A stretch of DNA of 64,000 nt from Qipengyuania sp. ABI-127-1 (GCA_022953095.1 JALJCR010000001.1:558001-622000), one strand, 5' to 3'. Shown: positions 18,002 to 27,214, counted from the first letter of the stretch. Program-made: numbers and translations. The notes: a model not told the origin generated them from the letters alone.

Positions 18002-18609
18002 TCGAACAATTGACCGAGTACCATCTCGCCGAAACGCTCGACCAGAAGATCGGATTCCTCCGGCGGGATGGCCAAGGCCATCCGAAAGGCGCTGCCCGAC
18101 AGATGGCACATCATGAAGCACTCGATGCGTTTCGTCGGACTGGGCTCCCCGCCCAGTTCGACAAATCTCTCATACAGGTGATCGCCGCTTTCCCGGCTGT
18201 CCGCCAGATTGATCTCCTCGATCTCGCGATCCGCCTCGCAACCTGACAAGACGTCGCGCAGAACCGGCTCGTTTTGGAAACGCCTGAAAATACGCCATGT
18301 CATGCGGCGCATGGATTGCTCGAGGCTGGCGAGATCAGTCGCATCCATGGCTGACGTCGAAAGATCCTCGTTGAACTGCTGGAAGTACTCCTTAGCCAGC
18401 TTGGCCAGGATGGCCCGTTTGTTGGGAAAGTAGCGGTATACGGAACCGATCGGGACGTCCGCCTTGACCGCCACTTCGGTCAGCTTGAGCGCATCGCTTC
18501 CCCCTTCGTGGATTAGTTCGGTTGCTGCTTCAAGGATACGCCTGAATGTTTCGCGGCTGCGATCCTGTCTGGGCGTGGCTCTGACATGGAGTGGCCTGGC
18601 TTCCGTCAT
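17998..18609 (-). CDS. TetR-family transcriptional regulator (1)
   Basis: About 203 residues from ATG 18609; the frame reaches an ATG at 18657 that would add 16 residues. The N-terminal helix-turn-helix is typical: RILEAATELIHEGGSDALKL, then VAVKADVPIGSVYRYFPNKRAIL at about residues 40-65. The C-terminal ligand-binding half is divergent, as usual. The stop overlaps the end of the dimethylformamidase-like gene by 4 bases in convergent orientation. It is divergent from the next TonB receptor, and inverted repeats at 18657-18689 lie between them, so it probably represses that receptor or the region in response to a substrate (inference). Confidence 0.88.
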   Translation of the reverse strand: MTEARPLHVRATPRQDRSRETFRRILEAATELIHEGGSDALKLTEVAVKADVPIGSVYRYFPNKRAILAKLAKEYFQQFNEDLSTSAMDATDLASLEQSMRRMTWRIFRRFQNEPVLRDVLSGCEADREIEEINLADSRESGDHLYERFVELGGEPSPTKRIECFMMCHLSGSAFRMALAIPPEESDLLVERFGEMVLGQLFD

Positions 18610-18656
18610 CCCCGCCCCATAGGCGGGCGCACTGCGGACAAACAAGTTTGACACCA

Positions 18657-18689
18657 CATAACATGATGTTTACTTATGTTTCAAAACAT
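18657..18689. promoter_or_regulatory. candidate TetR operator(s) in divergent promoter
   Basis: Two nested inverted repeats are visible: CATAA (18657-18661) with TTATG (18674-18678), and ATGTTT-CA-AAACAT (18676-18689), the latter with perfect 6-bp arms. They are upstream of both the TetR gene (-) and the TonB receptor gene (+). Binding is inferred. Confidence 0.45.
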
Positions 18690-18826
18690 GAGGAATCGTC
18701 ATTTATGTGTCACTGGCTGCGGCTCCGCCTAGTGGGGGCTCGCCTGTCACGGACCATGCAGACGCAGGAATGTGCCGCGCAGACCCAATCAGAATGATCG
18801 CGCAACATAGCTTAGGGAGAGGATCA

Positions 18827-21154
18827 ATGGACAAATCGTCAGTCGTACGGGGATCGAGCAGACTTCGCTCGCACCTCATTCTTGCACCGGTAATGATATC
18901 CGCACTGGCGGCTTCACCAGCTTTTGCCCAGGCAGAACAACCCGAGCCGCAATCAGTCGATTCGGCCGATGGCGAAGGTCCCGGTCTCAGCCCCAACACC
19001 ATCATCGTGACCGCGCAAAGACGGGAACAGAATCCTCAGGACATCGGCGTCGCTATTACAACTCTGGGCGGTGAGGCCCTGACGAGCCTGGGCGTGACCG
19101 ATAGCACCGACATTGATTCCCAGGTGCCCAATCTCGTTATCGATCCGATTGCCGGTTCGGGCACCCAGCCGGTCGTGTTCCTGAGGGGGGTCGGACTCAA
19201 CGATTTCTCGTTGAATAATAGTGGCCCGGTCGGTCTCTATTTCGACGATATCTACCTCAGTTCGTTCAGCTCGCAGAACTTCCTCCTCTTCGATCTTCAG
19301 CGGGTCGAGGTTTTGCGCGGGCCGCAAGGGACACTGTATGGCAAGAACACGACTGGCGGGGCAATCAACTATATCTCCAACCGACCGACCGATTATCTCG
19401 ACGGCTATGTTCAGGGCTCCATCGCGGAGTTCGGCGGTTACCAGATCGAAGGCGCCGTAGGCGGCCCGATTATGGAGGGTGTAAGTGCCCGTGTCGCCGT
19501 GGCCCGGCATTTCGCCGATGGATTTTTCGTCAACGAACTTACGGATACGCGTAGCAACGGGACCGATCTCTGGGCGGTCAGGGCCATGGTCGAACTGGAA
19601 CCCTCGCCCGATGCGCGGATTCTCCTGCGCTTCCGGGCCGACATCAATGACACTCCGTTTTCGCAGTATGAACGCTATGAGACGATCGATCCGGCGACGG
19701 GCGGGGTGTGCTCGACCGATCAGTCGTTGGCAGGCGGATGCGTTGATGCGCTCGGCTATCGCGACACGACCGAGAGATTTCGAGGGAATTTTGACCGCGA
19801 GGAAAGTATCGATCGGGAGGTGTACGGCCTGTCGGTCAAGGGTGAGTTCGCACTTGGCGGCGTCGATCTGACTTCGATCACTTCTTATGAGGAGGGGCAA
19901 AATCTTTTGCCCGAGGACTCCGATGGCAGTCCGCTTCAGCTTCTTGCGATCACCGTCGGGGCAGAGACCGAAACGTTCACGCAGGAACTGCGTCTGTCCG
20001 GCGAAACCGACCGCTTGAACTGGATCGTTGGCGGCTACTATCTCGACGAACGCACGCAACAGGACCAGACTGCCGACCTGTTCCGGGAATTGCGCCCGGT
20101 CGTGGCATCCCTCGCGCCTAACACCAATCCGAGCGGCTTCGATCCGTTCGGTACGGTTCTGGGAGCGCCAATATCCTTCACGCGCCATAAAAACCAACAG
20201 GACTCGCGATCACTGGCCGCGTTCGCAAGGGCGGAGTTCGCTCTTACCGATCAACTGACGCTGATCGGGGGCTTGCGCTATACGAAGGAAGAGCGCGATT
20301 TCCGCTCCAAAGTGAACTTCGAGGAGCCGACGTTCAGCCTGCCGCTTTATGAGGCCGACCTGTCCTATTCGGACGACGATATTTCCGGTAACATCGCGAT
20401 CAATTACCAGCCAAACCCCGATTTGCTGCTCTACGCCAGCTATTCCAAGGGCTTCAAGAGCGGCGGCTTCAATGGCGGCTTCCTCTTCAATGCCGCAGAA
20501 TTGGGCCCGTTCGATTCGGAGCAGCTCCATGCCTATGAGGCGGGCGCGAAATGGACGCTTCCCGGATACATCGGCTATCTCAATCTGGCGTCGTTCTACT
20601 ACGACTATTCCGACCTTCAGGTGTTCACCCTCGTCAACACGGGCAGCGTCCCCGCAACGGTTCTGGACAATGCAGCAAATGCCGAGATTTACGGCGCCGA
20701 AGCAGAACTGTTCCTCAGCCCCGTCGACAATCTGAATGCCACATTCTCATTGGGGTATCTGGAAAGCGAACTGGTCGATTTCGTCAGTGCCGGCGTCAGC
20801 CAGGCCGGTAACCGGCTCCCGCGTACACCCAAGATCACATTCAGCGGTGCCGTTTCCTACAAAGCCGAACTGTCGGAGCAGGTATTCCTGCGCCCGAGTG
20901 TCAACTTCACTTACACCGACCATCACTTTTTCCTGACCGAGAACCAGCCTCTTGCAGCGCAGGATGCCTTCTGGCTGGTGAATGGTGAGTTGACCCTTGG
21001 TTCCGATGACGGTTGGCAACTCGTCGGGTTCGTCAAGAATCTGTTCGACGTCGACTACAATGTGAACGTCAATGACCTTTCCGATCTCGGATTTTATCAG
21101 GTCGTCGTAGGCGCGCCGCAGACTTTCGGCGTCAGAGCCCGCTTCGAATTCTAG
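18827..21154 (+). CDS. TonB-dependent outer membrane receptor (2)
   Basis: A 775-residue TonB receptor. The frame is open from 18707, but ATG 18827 is preceded by GGGAGAGGA and begins a clear signal peptide ending AASPAFAQ, so it is the likely start. A TonB-box-like segment IIVTAQRREQN is followed by the plug with VEVLRGPQGTLYGKNTTGGAINY. The barrel ends VRARFEF with a terminal Phe. Receptors of this pattern are abundant in sphingomonads and often sit beside catabolic genes. It lies between two TetR genes and the dimethylformamidase-like gene, so it may import the substrate of this region. The ligand is unknown. Confidence 0.93.
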   Translation: MDKSSVVRGSSRLRSHLILAPVMISALAASPAFAQAEQPEPQSVDSADGEGPGLSPNTIIVTAQRREQNPQDIGVAITTLGGEALTSLGVTDSTDIDSQVPNLVIDPIAGSGTQPVVFLRGVGLNDFSLNNSGPVGLYFDDIYLSSFSSQNFLLFDLQRVEVLRGPQGTLYGKNTTGGAINYISNRPTDYLDGYVQGSIAEFGGYQIEGAVGGPIMEGVSARVAVARHFADGFFVNELTDTRSNGTDLWAVRAMVELEPSPDARILLRFRADINDTPFSQYERYETIDPATGGVCSTDQSLAGGCVDALGYRDTTERFRGNFDREESIDREVYGLSVKGEFALGGVDLTSITSYEEGQNLLPEDSDGSPLQLLAITVGAETETFTQELRLSGETDRLNWIVGGYYLDERTQQDQTADLFRELRPVVASLAPNTNPSGFDPFGTVLGAPISFTRHKNQQDSRSLAAFARAEFALTDQLTLIGGLRYTKEERDFRSKVNFEEPTFSLPLYEADLSYSDDDISGNIAINYQPNPDLLLYASYSKGFKSGGFNGGFLFNAAELGPFDSEQLHAYEAGAKWTLPGYIGYLNLASFYYDYSDLQVFTLVNTGSVPATVLDNAANAEIYGAEAELFLSPVDNLNATFSLGYLESELVDFVSAGVSQAGNRLPRTPKITFSGAVSYKAELSEQVFLRPSVNFTYTDHHFFLTENQPLAAQDAFWLVNGELTLGSDDGWQLVGFVKNLFDVDYNVNVNDLSDLGFYQVVVGAPQTFGVRARFEF

Positions 21155-21191
21155 GAGGTCGCCGACCGATATGGCGGCCCCGATCTCTCAG

Positions 21192-21231
21192 CCCAGCCAG
21201 CCTGCAGCAAAGCGCCGTCGGGCTGGCTGGG
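21192..21231. terminator. hairpin between convergent genes
   Basis: CCCAGCCAGCC (21192-21202) pairs perfectly with GGCTGGCTGGG (21221-21231) across an 18-base loop, between the end of TonB receptor 2 and the end of a TetR gene. There is no T-run; a bidirectional terminator role is inferred. Confidence 0.5.
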
Positions 21232-21249
21232 AACTGCGAGTAACGACTG

Positions 21250-21876
21250 TCACAGGGCCACGCCGAAGATGATTTCCCTGGCTTCGGCAATGAGTTTTTC
21301 GCCCTCGCTCTGATCCAGCGTCACTGCGGTGCGGATGGCGAATGCGCTCATCCCGAGCAGAAGGAGGATCCGTTTACGGACCCGCTCGGCGTCGGCGTCG
21401 GATGCAAACCGCATGTAGGTGTGCGTCAACAGCAAGGCCAGACGTTCGTCGTCCTTCTGGTTCAGCTGTTGCAGATTGCGATCGGCTTCCATCATCGCCC
21501 ACAATTCACGCAGAAAAGTCGCGTCGCCGCTGTTGCGATGAGCGGCCACGAACGCGTCGGCGAACATTGCTCTGACGTCTTCAGCGCTCGCGCATTGTGC
21601 GGCTGCTTTCTCGACGCGATCGTAATTCTCGTCGAACTCGCGCAAAGCCAATCTCGCAATGACGGCGTTCTTCGACGGGAAGAACTGATAGACGGTCGCG
21701 ACGTTGACACCGGCTTCCTTGGCGACGTTGTTGAGGTTGAGGGAATACACGCCGTCCCGTTCGATCGCCTTGCGGCTGAACTCCATAATCTTTTCGACAC
21801 GGCGTCGACTGCGATCCTGCAAAGGTCTGCGCCCCAGAATCTTCTCGTCCCAATTCTCCTCAGCAATCAACGTCAT
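21250..21876 (-). CDS. TetR-family transcriptional regulator (2)
   Basis: A 208-residue TetR regulator. After a basic start (RRPLQDRSRRRVEKIMEFSRK) the helix-turn-helix reads NNVAKEAGVNVATVYQFFPSKNAVIARL at about residues 48-75. The C-terminal half fits TetR ligand-binding domains of the kind found near catabolic genes. It is divergent from the PLP-enzyme gene, with 145 bases between starts that hold an AT-rich palindrome overlapping a promoter-like sequence. It is a good candidate repressor of the PLP-enzyme operon, with an unknown inducer. Confidence 0.88.
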   Translation of the reverse strand: MTLIAEENWDEKILGRRPLQDRSRRRVEKIMEFSRKAIERDGVYSLNLNNVAKEAGVNVATVYQFFPSKNAVIARLALREFDENYDRVEKAAAQCASAEDVRAMFADAFVAAHRNSGDATFLRELWAMMEADRNLQQLNQKDDERLALLLTHTYMRFASDADAERVRKRILLLLGMSAFAIRTAVTLDQSEGEKLIAEAREIIFGVAL

Positions 21877-21928
21877 AGCTTTCCCTTCGCTTCGAGCATG
21901 ACACCTCCCGACCCGTAAAAATAGAGTG

Positions 21929-21958
21929 TTGACGTTTAATATAATAAAATATTATGTT
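21929..21958 (+). promoter_or_regulatory. promoter with internal palindrome upstream of PLP-enzyme gene
   Basis: TTGACG (21929-21934) and TATGTT (21953-21958) are spaced 18 bases as a sigma-70-like promoter. ATAATA-AAA-TATTAT (21941-21955), a perfect inverted repeat, lies between them. Such a site would let the divergent TetR protein block transcription. Inference from position. Confidence 0.5.
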
Positions 21959-22021
21959 ATGCACCAGCTAGCGCGCACTATGGTCGGTCATGCAGCGCGG
22001 CAATTATGAGAGAGGGCTCCT

Positions 22022-23284
22022 GTGAAGCAACATATCGAAGATACAAGCCGCGCCTATTTCCCCGCCAAGGGATCGCAGTGGAGCGAGGTCAAGCAGCGTC
22101 TGGCGGCGTTCAAGGACCGCGACATCGGTCAGAAAGAGGGGCGGCTCAACGTCTATTGCCATCAGGGTACGCCGGAACTGCAGACGATCCGCGACGAAGC
22201 CTATACCATGTTCTCTCATGGCAACGCGATGCTAGGCGGTTTCATGGAGGGCAGCGGCACGATGGAGGCGGAAGTCCTCCGCATGGCGCTGGAGATCCTG
22301 AATGGCGCGGAAGAGGGGGTCGGCTTCATCACCACCGGGGGGACGGAAAGCATATTCTGTGCTATGCATGCTGCGCGTGAATGGGCTTTGGTCAATCGTC
22401 CTGTGCCCGGCACACCGGAAATCATCGCACCCTATTCGGCGCATGCGGCTTTTGACAAGGCCTGTCACTTTCTGGGCATGAACATCGTACGCGTGGCGCT
22501 GCGGGAAGATTTTTATGCCGATGTCGCCGCGATGGAAGAGGCCGTCACCGAAAATACGATTGCGATCATGGGCTCCGCGCCCTGCTGGCCTTATGGCCTG
22601 ATCGACCCGATCACGGACATCGCGGCGGTGGCGATGCGCCACAATTTGTGGATGCATGTCGATGCCTGCGTCGGCGGTTACATCAATCCCTGGCTGGAGC
22701 GGCTGGGTTATGACATTCCGACATTCGACTTTCGTGTGCCGGGTGTCCGCTCCATGTCGGCCGATCTGCACAAGCACGGTTATGCGGCGAAGCCCTGCTC
22801 CACGGTTCTCTTCAGCTCGAAAGAGGCGGAAACCTACCACTATGTGCCGGTCGATAACTGGCCGATCGGGGAATACCGAACCGCGGGCATGGTGGGTAGC
22901 CGGCCGACCGGTTCCATCGCCACCGCATGGGCGGTGATGAAGGTGCTGGGCGAAGAGGGCTATGTGGAGATGGCCCGGCAATGCATGGCGGTGAGAGCGC
23001 GGCTGGTTGAAGGCATCGAGAAGATCGAAGACCTCAAATGCCTTAAGAACGACGCCACGATGATCTACTTCCGCTCGGAAACGCTCGACATGATGACGAT
23101 CATGGGCGGCCTGTCCGATCGAGGGTATTTCCCGTTCGGCGTTTTCAATCCGCCGATGCTGCAATTGGTCCCCGAACCGGTCCCCGACGACGTGATCGAG
23201 GATTATCTGAAAACGCTTCAGGAGGTCGTCACCGGGGTCAAGAATGGCACCATCACGTCGACCGCCCTCGCGCGCTACACCTGA
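22022..23284 (+). CDS. PLP-dependent lyase/decarboxylase (sphingosine-1-phosphate lyase-like)
   Basis: A 420-residue fold-type-I PLP enzyme of the group II decarboxylase / S1P-lyase branch. Features in order: GSGTMEAEV, the cofactor-binding FITTGGTESIFCAMHAARE, the Asp of MHVDACVGGY, and SADLHKHGYAAKPCS with the likely Schiff-base Lys at about residue 251. Start is GTG at 22022 with GAGAGGG upstream; the nearby ATG 22006 is in another frame. S1P lyases split a C-C bond of a phosphorylated amino alcohol, and relatives decarboxylate amino acids; which reaction applies here is not visible. No membrane anchor is seen, unlike eukaryotic S1P lyase. It heads a two-gene unit with the small protein that follows. 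Confidence 0.85.
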   Translation: MKQHIEDTSRAYFPAKGSQWSEVKQRLAAFKDRDIGQKEGRLNVYCHQGTPELQTIRDEAYTMFSHGNAMLGGFMEGSGTMEAEVLRMALEILNGAEEGVGFITTGGTESIFCAMHAAREWALVNRPVPGTPEIIAPYSAHAAFDKACHFLGMNIVRVALREDFYADVAAMEEAVTENTIAIMGSAPCWPYGLIDPITDIAAVAMRHNLWMHVDACVGGYINPWLERLGYDIPTFDFRVPGVRSMSADLHKHGYAAKPCSTVLFSSKEAETYHYVPVDNWPIGEYRTAGMVGSRPTGSIATAWAVMKVLGEEGYVEMARQCMAVRARLVEGIEKIEDLKCLKNDATMIYFRSETLDMMTIMGGLSDRGYFPFGVFNPPMLQLVPEPVPDDVIEDYLKTLQEVVTGVKNGTITSTALARYT

Positions 23285-23308
23285 CAGCCGGACGAGGGAG
23301 ATAAGCCC

Positions 23309-23704
23309 ATGTTGTTTAGACTGGTCATCTGGCTCCTCAGCCAGCAGATAGGCAAGCTGATGCGCAGCGACCCGGATTTTCGCTATGCCGTGCGCGAGAA
23401 GAATCTGGTGCTTCAATTCGCCCTGCAGAATGGCGAGGCCGTTCGCTATCTGGATTTCGACAGGGGCGTTTACCGGACCTCCGTCGGCTGGCACGAGGCG
23501 GCCCGGCAGGGCAATGCCGTCAGCTACAAGGGCAAGCGGGTTGCCACCTTTTCCTTCGCGTCGGCGTGGACGGGTCTGATGCTGCTCATCAAGGGATCGA
23601 AGGACAGCGGCGTGATGCTTGCCGCAATGCGCGAAAAGACACTGATCGTGAAGGGCGACTTCACCCTGTTCATATGGTTCGGGTGGCTGGCAGATCAGCT
23701 CTAG
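23309..23704 (+). CDS. small SCP2-sterol-binding-like protein
   Basis: A 131-residue protein starting at ATG 23309, 24 bases after the PLP-enzyme stop, with GAGGGAGAT before it. It begins with a hydrophobic segment (MLFRLVIWLL). The rest fits the SCP2-like pattern: strands around residues 33-60, FSFASAWTGLMLLIKG, a short helix, then KTLIVKGDFTLFIWFGWL at the end. SCP2 domains bind lipids or acyl-CoA in a hydrophobic tunnel. The match is by pattern only. It may carry or present the hydrophobic substrate of the neighbouring enzymes (inference). Confidence 0.55.
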   Translation: MLFRLVIWLLSQQIGKLMRSDPDFRYAVREKNLVLQFALQNGEAVRYLDFDRGVYRTSVGWHEAARQGNAVSYKGKRVATFSFASAWTGLMLLIKGSKDSGVMLAAMREKTLIVKGDFTLFIWFGWLADQL

Positions 23705-23794
23705 GCGTCAGCCCTCGACGCGTCCGGCGTCCAGCCCGGTGATGGCCCTTCTTTAGAAGCGTCGTTCTCACACCTTTCGTCACCAGAAAAGCGA

Positions 23795-23826
23795 CCGACC
23801 AGGCCGGGCATTCCCGGCCTGGTCGG
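23795..23826. terminator. 14-bp perfect hairpin
   Basis: CCGACCAGGCCGGG, the loop CATT and CCCGGCCTGGTCGG form a perfect stem 91 bases after the SCP2-like gene. It probably separates the PLP-enzyme unit from the VOC-monooxygenase unit, although there is no T-run. Confidence 0.55.
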
Positions 23827-23865
23827 CGTGCGCGTATCCTGGATATCAGCGCAAAAATGCAATTT

Positions 23866-23881
23866 TTTATGGATTCATAAA
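23866..23881 (+). promoter_or_regulatory. AT-rich palindrome before VOC-monooxygenase genes
   Basis: TTTATG-GATT-CATAAA is a perfect 6-bp inverted repeat 50 bases before the VOC gene start, in otherwise GC-rich DNA. It is a candidate operator for one of the TetR proteins. Confidence 0.4.
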
Positions 23882-23930
23882 TTCGAGTCACTATGTGGGG
23901 TCGTGAAGCAACTCGACGGGCCATTGAATC

Positions 23931-24584
23931 ATGCTGCAAGACACTCCCCAAAGCCGAAAAACGGGCGATGCCATCCGGCCGGCCTTCCTCGCCCACATCG
24001 TGCTGCGCACCGGGCAGTCCCAGGCGATGATCGATTGGTATAAGACGGTCCTCAATGCCTCGATCGTTCACGCCAACGAACAGGTGACCTTCCTGACCTA
24101 TGACGAGGAGCATCATCGCATTGCCATCGCGCAGATGCCGGTGCTCGGTAAACGCGCAAAGTCCCGGGCGGGGGTGGATCATATCGCGTTCACTTACGCG
24201 AACCTGGCCGATCTGCTGTCCCATTACGCCAATCTCAGGGCTATCGGCATCGAACCGATCTGGTCGATCAACCATGGTCCGACCACATCGCTTTATTACG
24301 AGGATCCGGACGGCAACGTGCTGGAGCTGCAGGTCGATAATTTCTCCACTCCCGAAGCGATCGCCGAGTGGATGGAGGGCGGGGATTTCAACCAGAATCC
24401 GATCGGTGTCGATTTCGATCCCGCCGACATGAAGCGTCGCCTGGATGCGGGCGAGGACATCGGCAAACTGACGGCCCGTCCGCAGATTGGCGAACGCAGC
24501 GCCAGTAGCATCCCGGCAGCCTATCTCGGGCAATTTGCCAGCCTTGCCATCCGCGCGGCCAAGGCCCTTGGTGCAAAGGTCTAG
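23931..24584 (+). CDS. one-domain VOC protein, extradiol-dioxygenase type
   Basis: A 217-residue vicinal-oxygen-chelate protein. Candidate metal ligands are His22 (FLAHIV), His84 (GVDHIAF) and Glu132 (GNVLELQ). The spacing of 62 and 48 residues is close to the 64 and 50 between the His-His-Glu iron ligands of BphC-type catechol dioxygenases, which favours extradiol ring cleavage over glyoxalase activity. Classical enzymes have two VOC modules (about 300 residues); this has one catalytic module and a helical tail of about 80 residues. The gene ends 3 bases before a flavin hydroxylase, which would make the catechol. Its own start is ATG 23931. Substrate unknown. Confidence 0.8.
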   Translation: MLQDTPQSRKTGDAIRPAFLAHIVLRTGQSQAMIDWYKTVLNASIVHANEQVTFLTYDEEHHRIAIAQMPVLGKRAKSRAGVDHIAFTYANLADLLSHYANLRAIGIEPIWSINHGPTTSLYYEDPDGNVLELQVDNFSTPEAIAEWMEGGDFNQNPIGVDFDPADMKRRLDAGEDIGKLTARPQIGERSASSIPAAYLGQFASLAIRAAKALGAKV

Positions 24585-24587
24585 CAG

Positions 24588-26405
24588 ATGGTTGCGCAAC
24601 AGAAATCGACGACGCCTTCGATCACCGTGGTCGGCTCCGGGCCGGTCGGGGCCTCGCAGGCCCTGCTGCTGGCTCGCGCCGGATTGCGCGTGACACTGGT
24701 CGAACGCAAGGGCGCACCGACGAAGCATCCGGCTGCGCATATTCTGAACGGCAGGGCCATGGAAATCTGGGAAACGATCGACCCGGATCTACCGCGTCGG
24801 ATCACCCGCGCCGGTTGCCCGATCGGCACGATGCCTGACGTCAGCTGGCGGCACTCGCTCCTTGGCCGGACCTTCGGCTCCGTCCGGATTTACGATCATC
24901 CGAACATGCGCGAACGCGCGCAAAGCCAGAGCCATTGGGAAACCGTGCATCTTGGGCAGCACGTCCTCGAACCGATGCTCTGGGAAATGGTGCGTGCAGA
25001 ACCGCTCATCGATTTCCGCACCGGTGCATCATGCACCCAGGTATCGCAGAGCGAGAGCAAAGTGCTCGCGATGGTGGATCGAAACGGTGCCACCACCGCA
25101 ATCGAAAGCGACTATCTCATTTCGGCAGAAGGGGCGGCATCGCGCATTCGCGACGCCTTGGGAATCGCGATGGACGGGCCGGTCCTGGCAGAAATGTCCA
25201 GCGTCTTCTTCAACTGCACCTTGCCGGATGGTGCGGAACTGCCCTCATCGGTCCTGACCTGGATCATCAACGAAGACATTATCGGCCCGGTCATCCATCA
25301 CGGCGATGGCGATTATATCCTGATGACCAACTATCTGCCCGCTTTCCAGCCGGTTGGGGAGATGGATGACGACTGGTGGAGACCGCGTATCGAGGCTGCG
25401 ATCGGCGCGGCAGCTGAAGTAACGATCAAGTCACGCGGTGTTTGGACCATGACGTCCCAGATTGCCGAGCGCTATCGTCAGGGACGCATTTTCCTGATCG
25501 GCGACGCGGCGCACCGTTTCCCGCCGACCGGAGGATATGGTCTGAACACCGGCGTCGGCGATGCGCATAACCTCGCCTGGAAGCTGGCGACTGTCCTGAT
25601 CGATGGCGTTTCTCCCGATCTTCTGGATAGCTACGAGGTCGAACGCCAGCCCGTGGCCAGATTGGCAGCACAGCAGAGCGTGGACAACTTCTACAAGATG
25701 GATCTGGTGACGCGCCATATCGGTATCGATGGCAATGGCCCGATGCGGCTCGAAGAAGCGCTGCAAAAAGCGCCAATGGCGTGGCTTCCGCACCGGTTCC
25801 GCAAGGGAATGGCGAGGAGAGCGATCGCATCCAAGATCAGGAATGCCGCCCGCAAGCTCGACCCATCCTCCGCCAACTATGCTGACCTCGTCCGCAGGGT
25901 GGGCGAGGATATCGACAAACAGGCCGCGCATTTCATGGCCCGGGGTGTCGAGTTCGGATTCACCTATGACGAGGGGATTGTGCTGCCGGAGCGGAGCCCG
26001 AAGCCGATACGGGGGGATGGGATTCGCGAATATGAGCCGTCCACCTGGCCCGGTGGCCGCCTGCCTCTCGCAGGGCTGCAAGGCGGTGCTGCCGGGTCGA
26101 CCACGCTGGACGTGCTTGCGAGCCGCGCGCTCTCGCTCCTCACCCTGCCCGAGCATGCCGCGCGCTGGGAGAAGCTGGTCAGCGGTACGACGCTGTTCGG
26201 CCTTCCGATCGAGGTCGTTCCCTGCAATCTGGAAGCTGCAGGCCAATGGCAAACGACGTTCGATCTCGAGCCGGGCGGGGCGGTCATCGTGCGTCCCGAT
26301 GGCCACGTGGTGTGGCGCACGCGAGGCGGCGATGCTGCGGCGGAGTGGCAGACGCTCTCGAGCCAGGCAGGTTTCCAACACATCAGGCCTGCCATAACGG
26401 CTTGA
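24588..26405 (+). CDS. FAD-dependent aromatic hydroxylase (PheA/TfdB/MhpA family)
   Basis: A 605-residue class A flavoprotein monooxygenase. The FAD fold starts with VVGSGPVGAS (GxGxxG at 16-21), and the second FAD contact is FLIGDAAHRFPPTGGYGLNTG with the GD motif near residue 306. The C-terminal third has the thioredoxin-like domain of phenol-hydroxylase relatives, ending in VIVRPDGHVVWRTRG. It would hydroxylate a phenolic ring with NAD(P)H and O2 to give a diol for the VOC dioxygenase, whose gene ends 3 bases upstream. No signal peptide, so cytoplasmic. The family is firm; the substrate is not readable. Confidence 0.9.
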   Translation: MVAQQKSTTPSITVVGSGPVGASQALLLARAGLRVTLVERKGAPTKHPAAHILNGRAMEIWETIDPDLPRRITRAGCPIGTMPDVSWRHSLLGRTFGSVRIYDHPNMRERAQSQSHWETVHLGQHVLEPMLWEMVRAEPLIDFRTGASCTQVSQSESKVLAMVDRNGATTAIESDYLISAEGAASRIRDALGIAMDGPVLAEMSSVFFNCTLPDGAELPSSVLTWIINEDIIGPVIHHGDGDYILMTNYLPAFQPVGEMDDDWWRPRIEAAIGAAAEVTIKSRGVWTMTSQIAERYRQGRIFLIGDAAHRFPPTGGYGLNTGVGDAHNLAWKLATVLIDGVSPDLLDSYEVERQPVARLAAQQSVDNFYKMDLVTRHIGIDGNGPMRLEEALQKAPMAWLPHRFRKGMARRAIASKIRNAARKLDPSSANYADLVRRVGEDIDKQAAHFMARGVEFGFTYDEGIVLPERSPKPIRGDGIREYEPSTWPGGRLPLAGLQGGAAGSTTLDVLASRALSLLTLPEHAARWEKLVSGTTLFGLPIEVVPCNLEAAGQWQTTFDLEPGGAVIVRPDGHVVWRTRGGDAAAEWQTLSSQAGFQHIRPAITA

Positions 26406-26487
26406 GCCCGACCGCTCCGATTTACACCCGAGCAAGGGCGAAGGGCTGGAGGTTTGCGGCGCCTGTAAGAGGTCCTATAGCCGCGAC

Positions 26488-27159
26488 ATGATGAAGCCAG
26501 TACAAGATGCGCAAGTCGGCCGGGATCGGCGAAAAGGGGCCGCTATTCCCAAGGTCAGCGGAGACAAGGAGCCGGGGATCCGGGATCGGATACTCGCCGC
26601 CGCTCTCGATCTCTTCTCCCGTCACGGTTTCGATGGCACTTCCTTGAGCGCAATTGCCAAGCAGGCTGGGGTGGCCCAGCCCCATCCCTACTACTATTTC
26701 AAGGACAAGACGGCCCTGTGGGAGGCGGCGGTCGCCCCGTCGTTCGATGCGGTGCTGCGAGAGGTACGGGAAGGTGACGACCTCAAGGACCTGAACGACC
26801 ACGACCGTTTTCGTGTCCGGTTGCGGCGGATCATCCAAGCCTCGATCGACAATATCACAATGATGAAGATCTACCTTCAGGAAAGCGCTTCGCCTGGCCC
26901 GCGCCTCGACTACATTGTGGACGCCTATCTCAAGCCTATCCATGCCACGCTGGAAGCAGAAATCCACTCGGCCGCGCGCCGCAGCGATGCCAATCCGGCC
27001 TTCATTTTGGCCAGCGCGGTGGGCGCGGTGCATTTCTTTTTCGGAACGTCCGATCTGCTGAACCGCTTGCACGGCCTGAAAGTGGCCGAGGATGATACGC
27101 GGAACGCATTCGTCGATTTCGTCGTGGATCAGGTGCTGCACGCGACAATGCGGTGTTAA
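26488..27159 (+). CDS. TetR-family transcriptional regulator (3)
   Basis: A 223-residue regulator with a basic N-terminal extension of about 28 residues, then RDRILAAALDLFSRHGFDGTS and the helix-turn-helix IAKQAGVAQPHPYYYFKDKTALW at about residues 55-77. The C-terminal domain is about 130 residues. It lies 82 bases after the aromatic hydroxylase gene on the same strand and 182 bases before the FAH-family gene. Both neighbours and the AT-rich palindromes around them suggest it controls this catabolic set, probably as a repressor. Confidence 0.87.
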   Translation: MMKPVQDAQVGRDRRKGAAIPKVSGDKEPGIRDRILAAALDLFSRHGFDGTSLSAIAKQAGVAQPHPYYYFKDKTALWEAAVAPSFDAVLREVREGDDLKDLNDHDRFRVRLRRIIQASIDNITMMKIYLQESASPGPRLDYIVDAYLKPIHATLEAEIHSAARRSDANPAFILASAVGAVHFFFGTSDLLNRLHGLKVAEDDTRNAFVDFVVDQVLHATMRC

Positions 27160-27214
27160 TCCCCCGACGGACTGCATGAAGGCGCGTCGGGCCATAATGG
27201 GCTCGACCTCCGGC

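Noticed and set aside
18953-20197. 414-codon leftward frame inside TonB receptor 2
   Set aside because: Antisense shadow in GC-rich DNA; composition is Arg/Ile-rich with no domains.
22232-23494. 420-codon leftward frame opposite the PLP enzyme
   Set aside because: The + strand has the PLP Lys motif and a ribosome site; this frame has neither domains nor a promoter.
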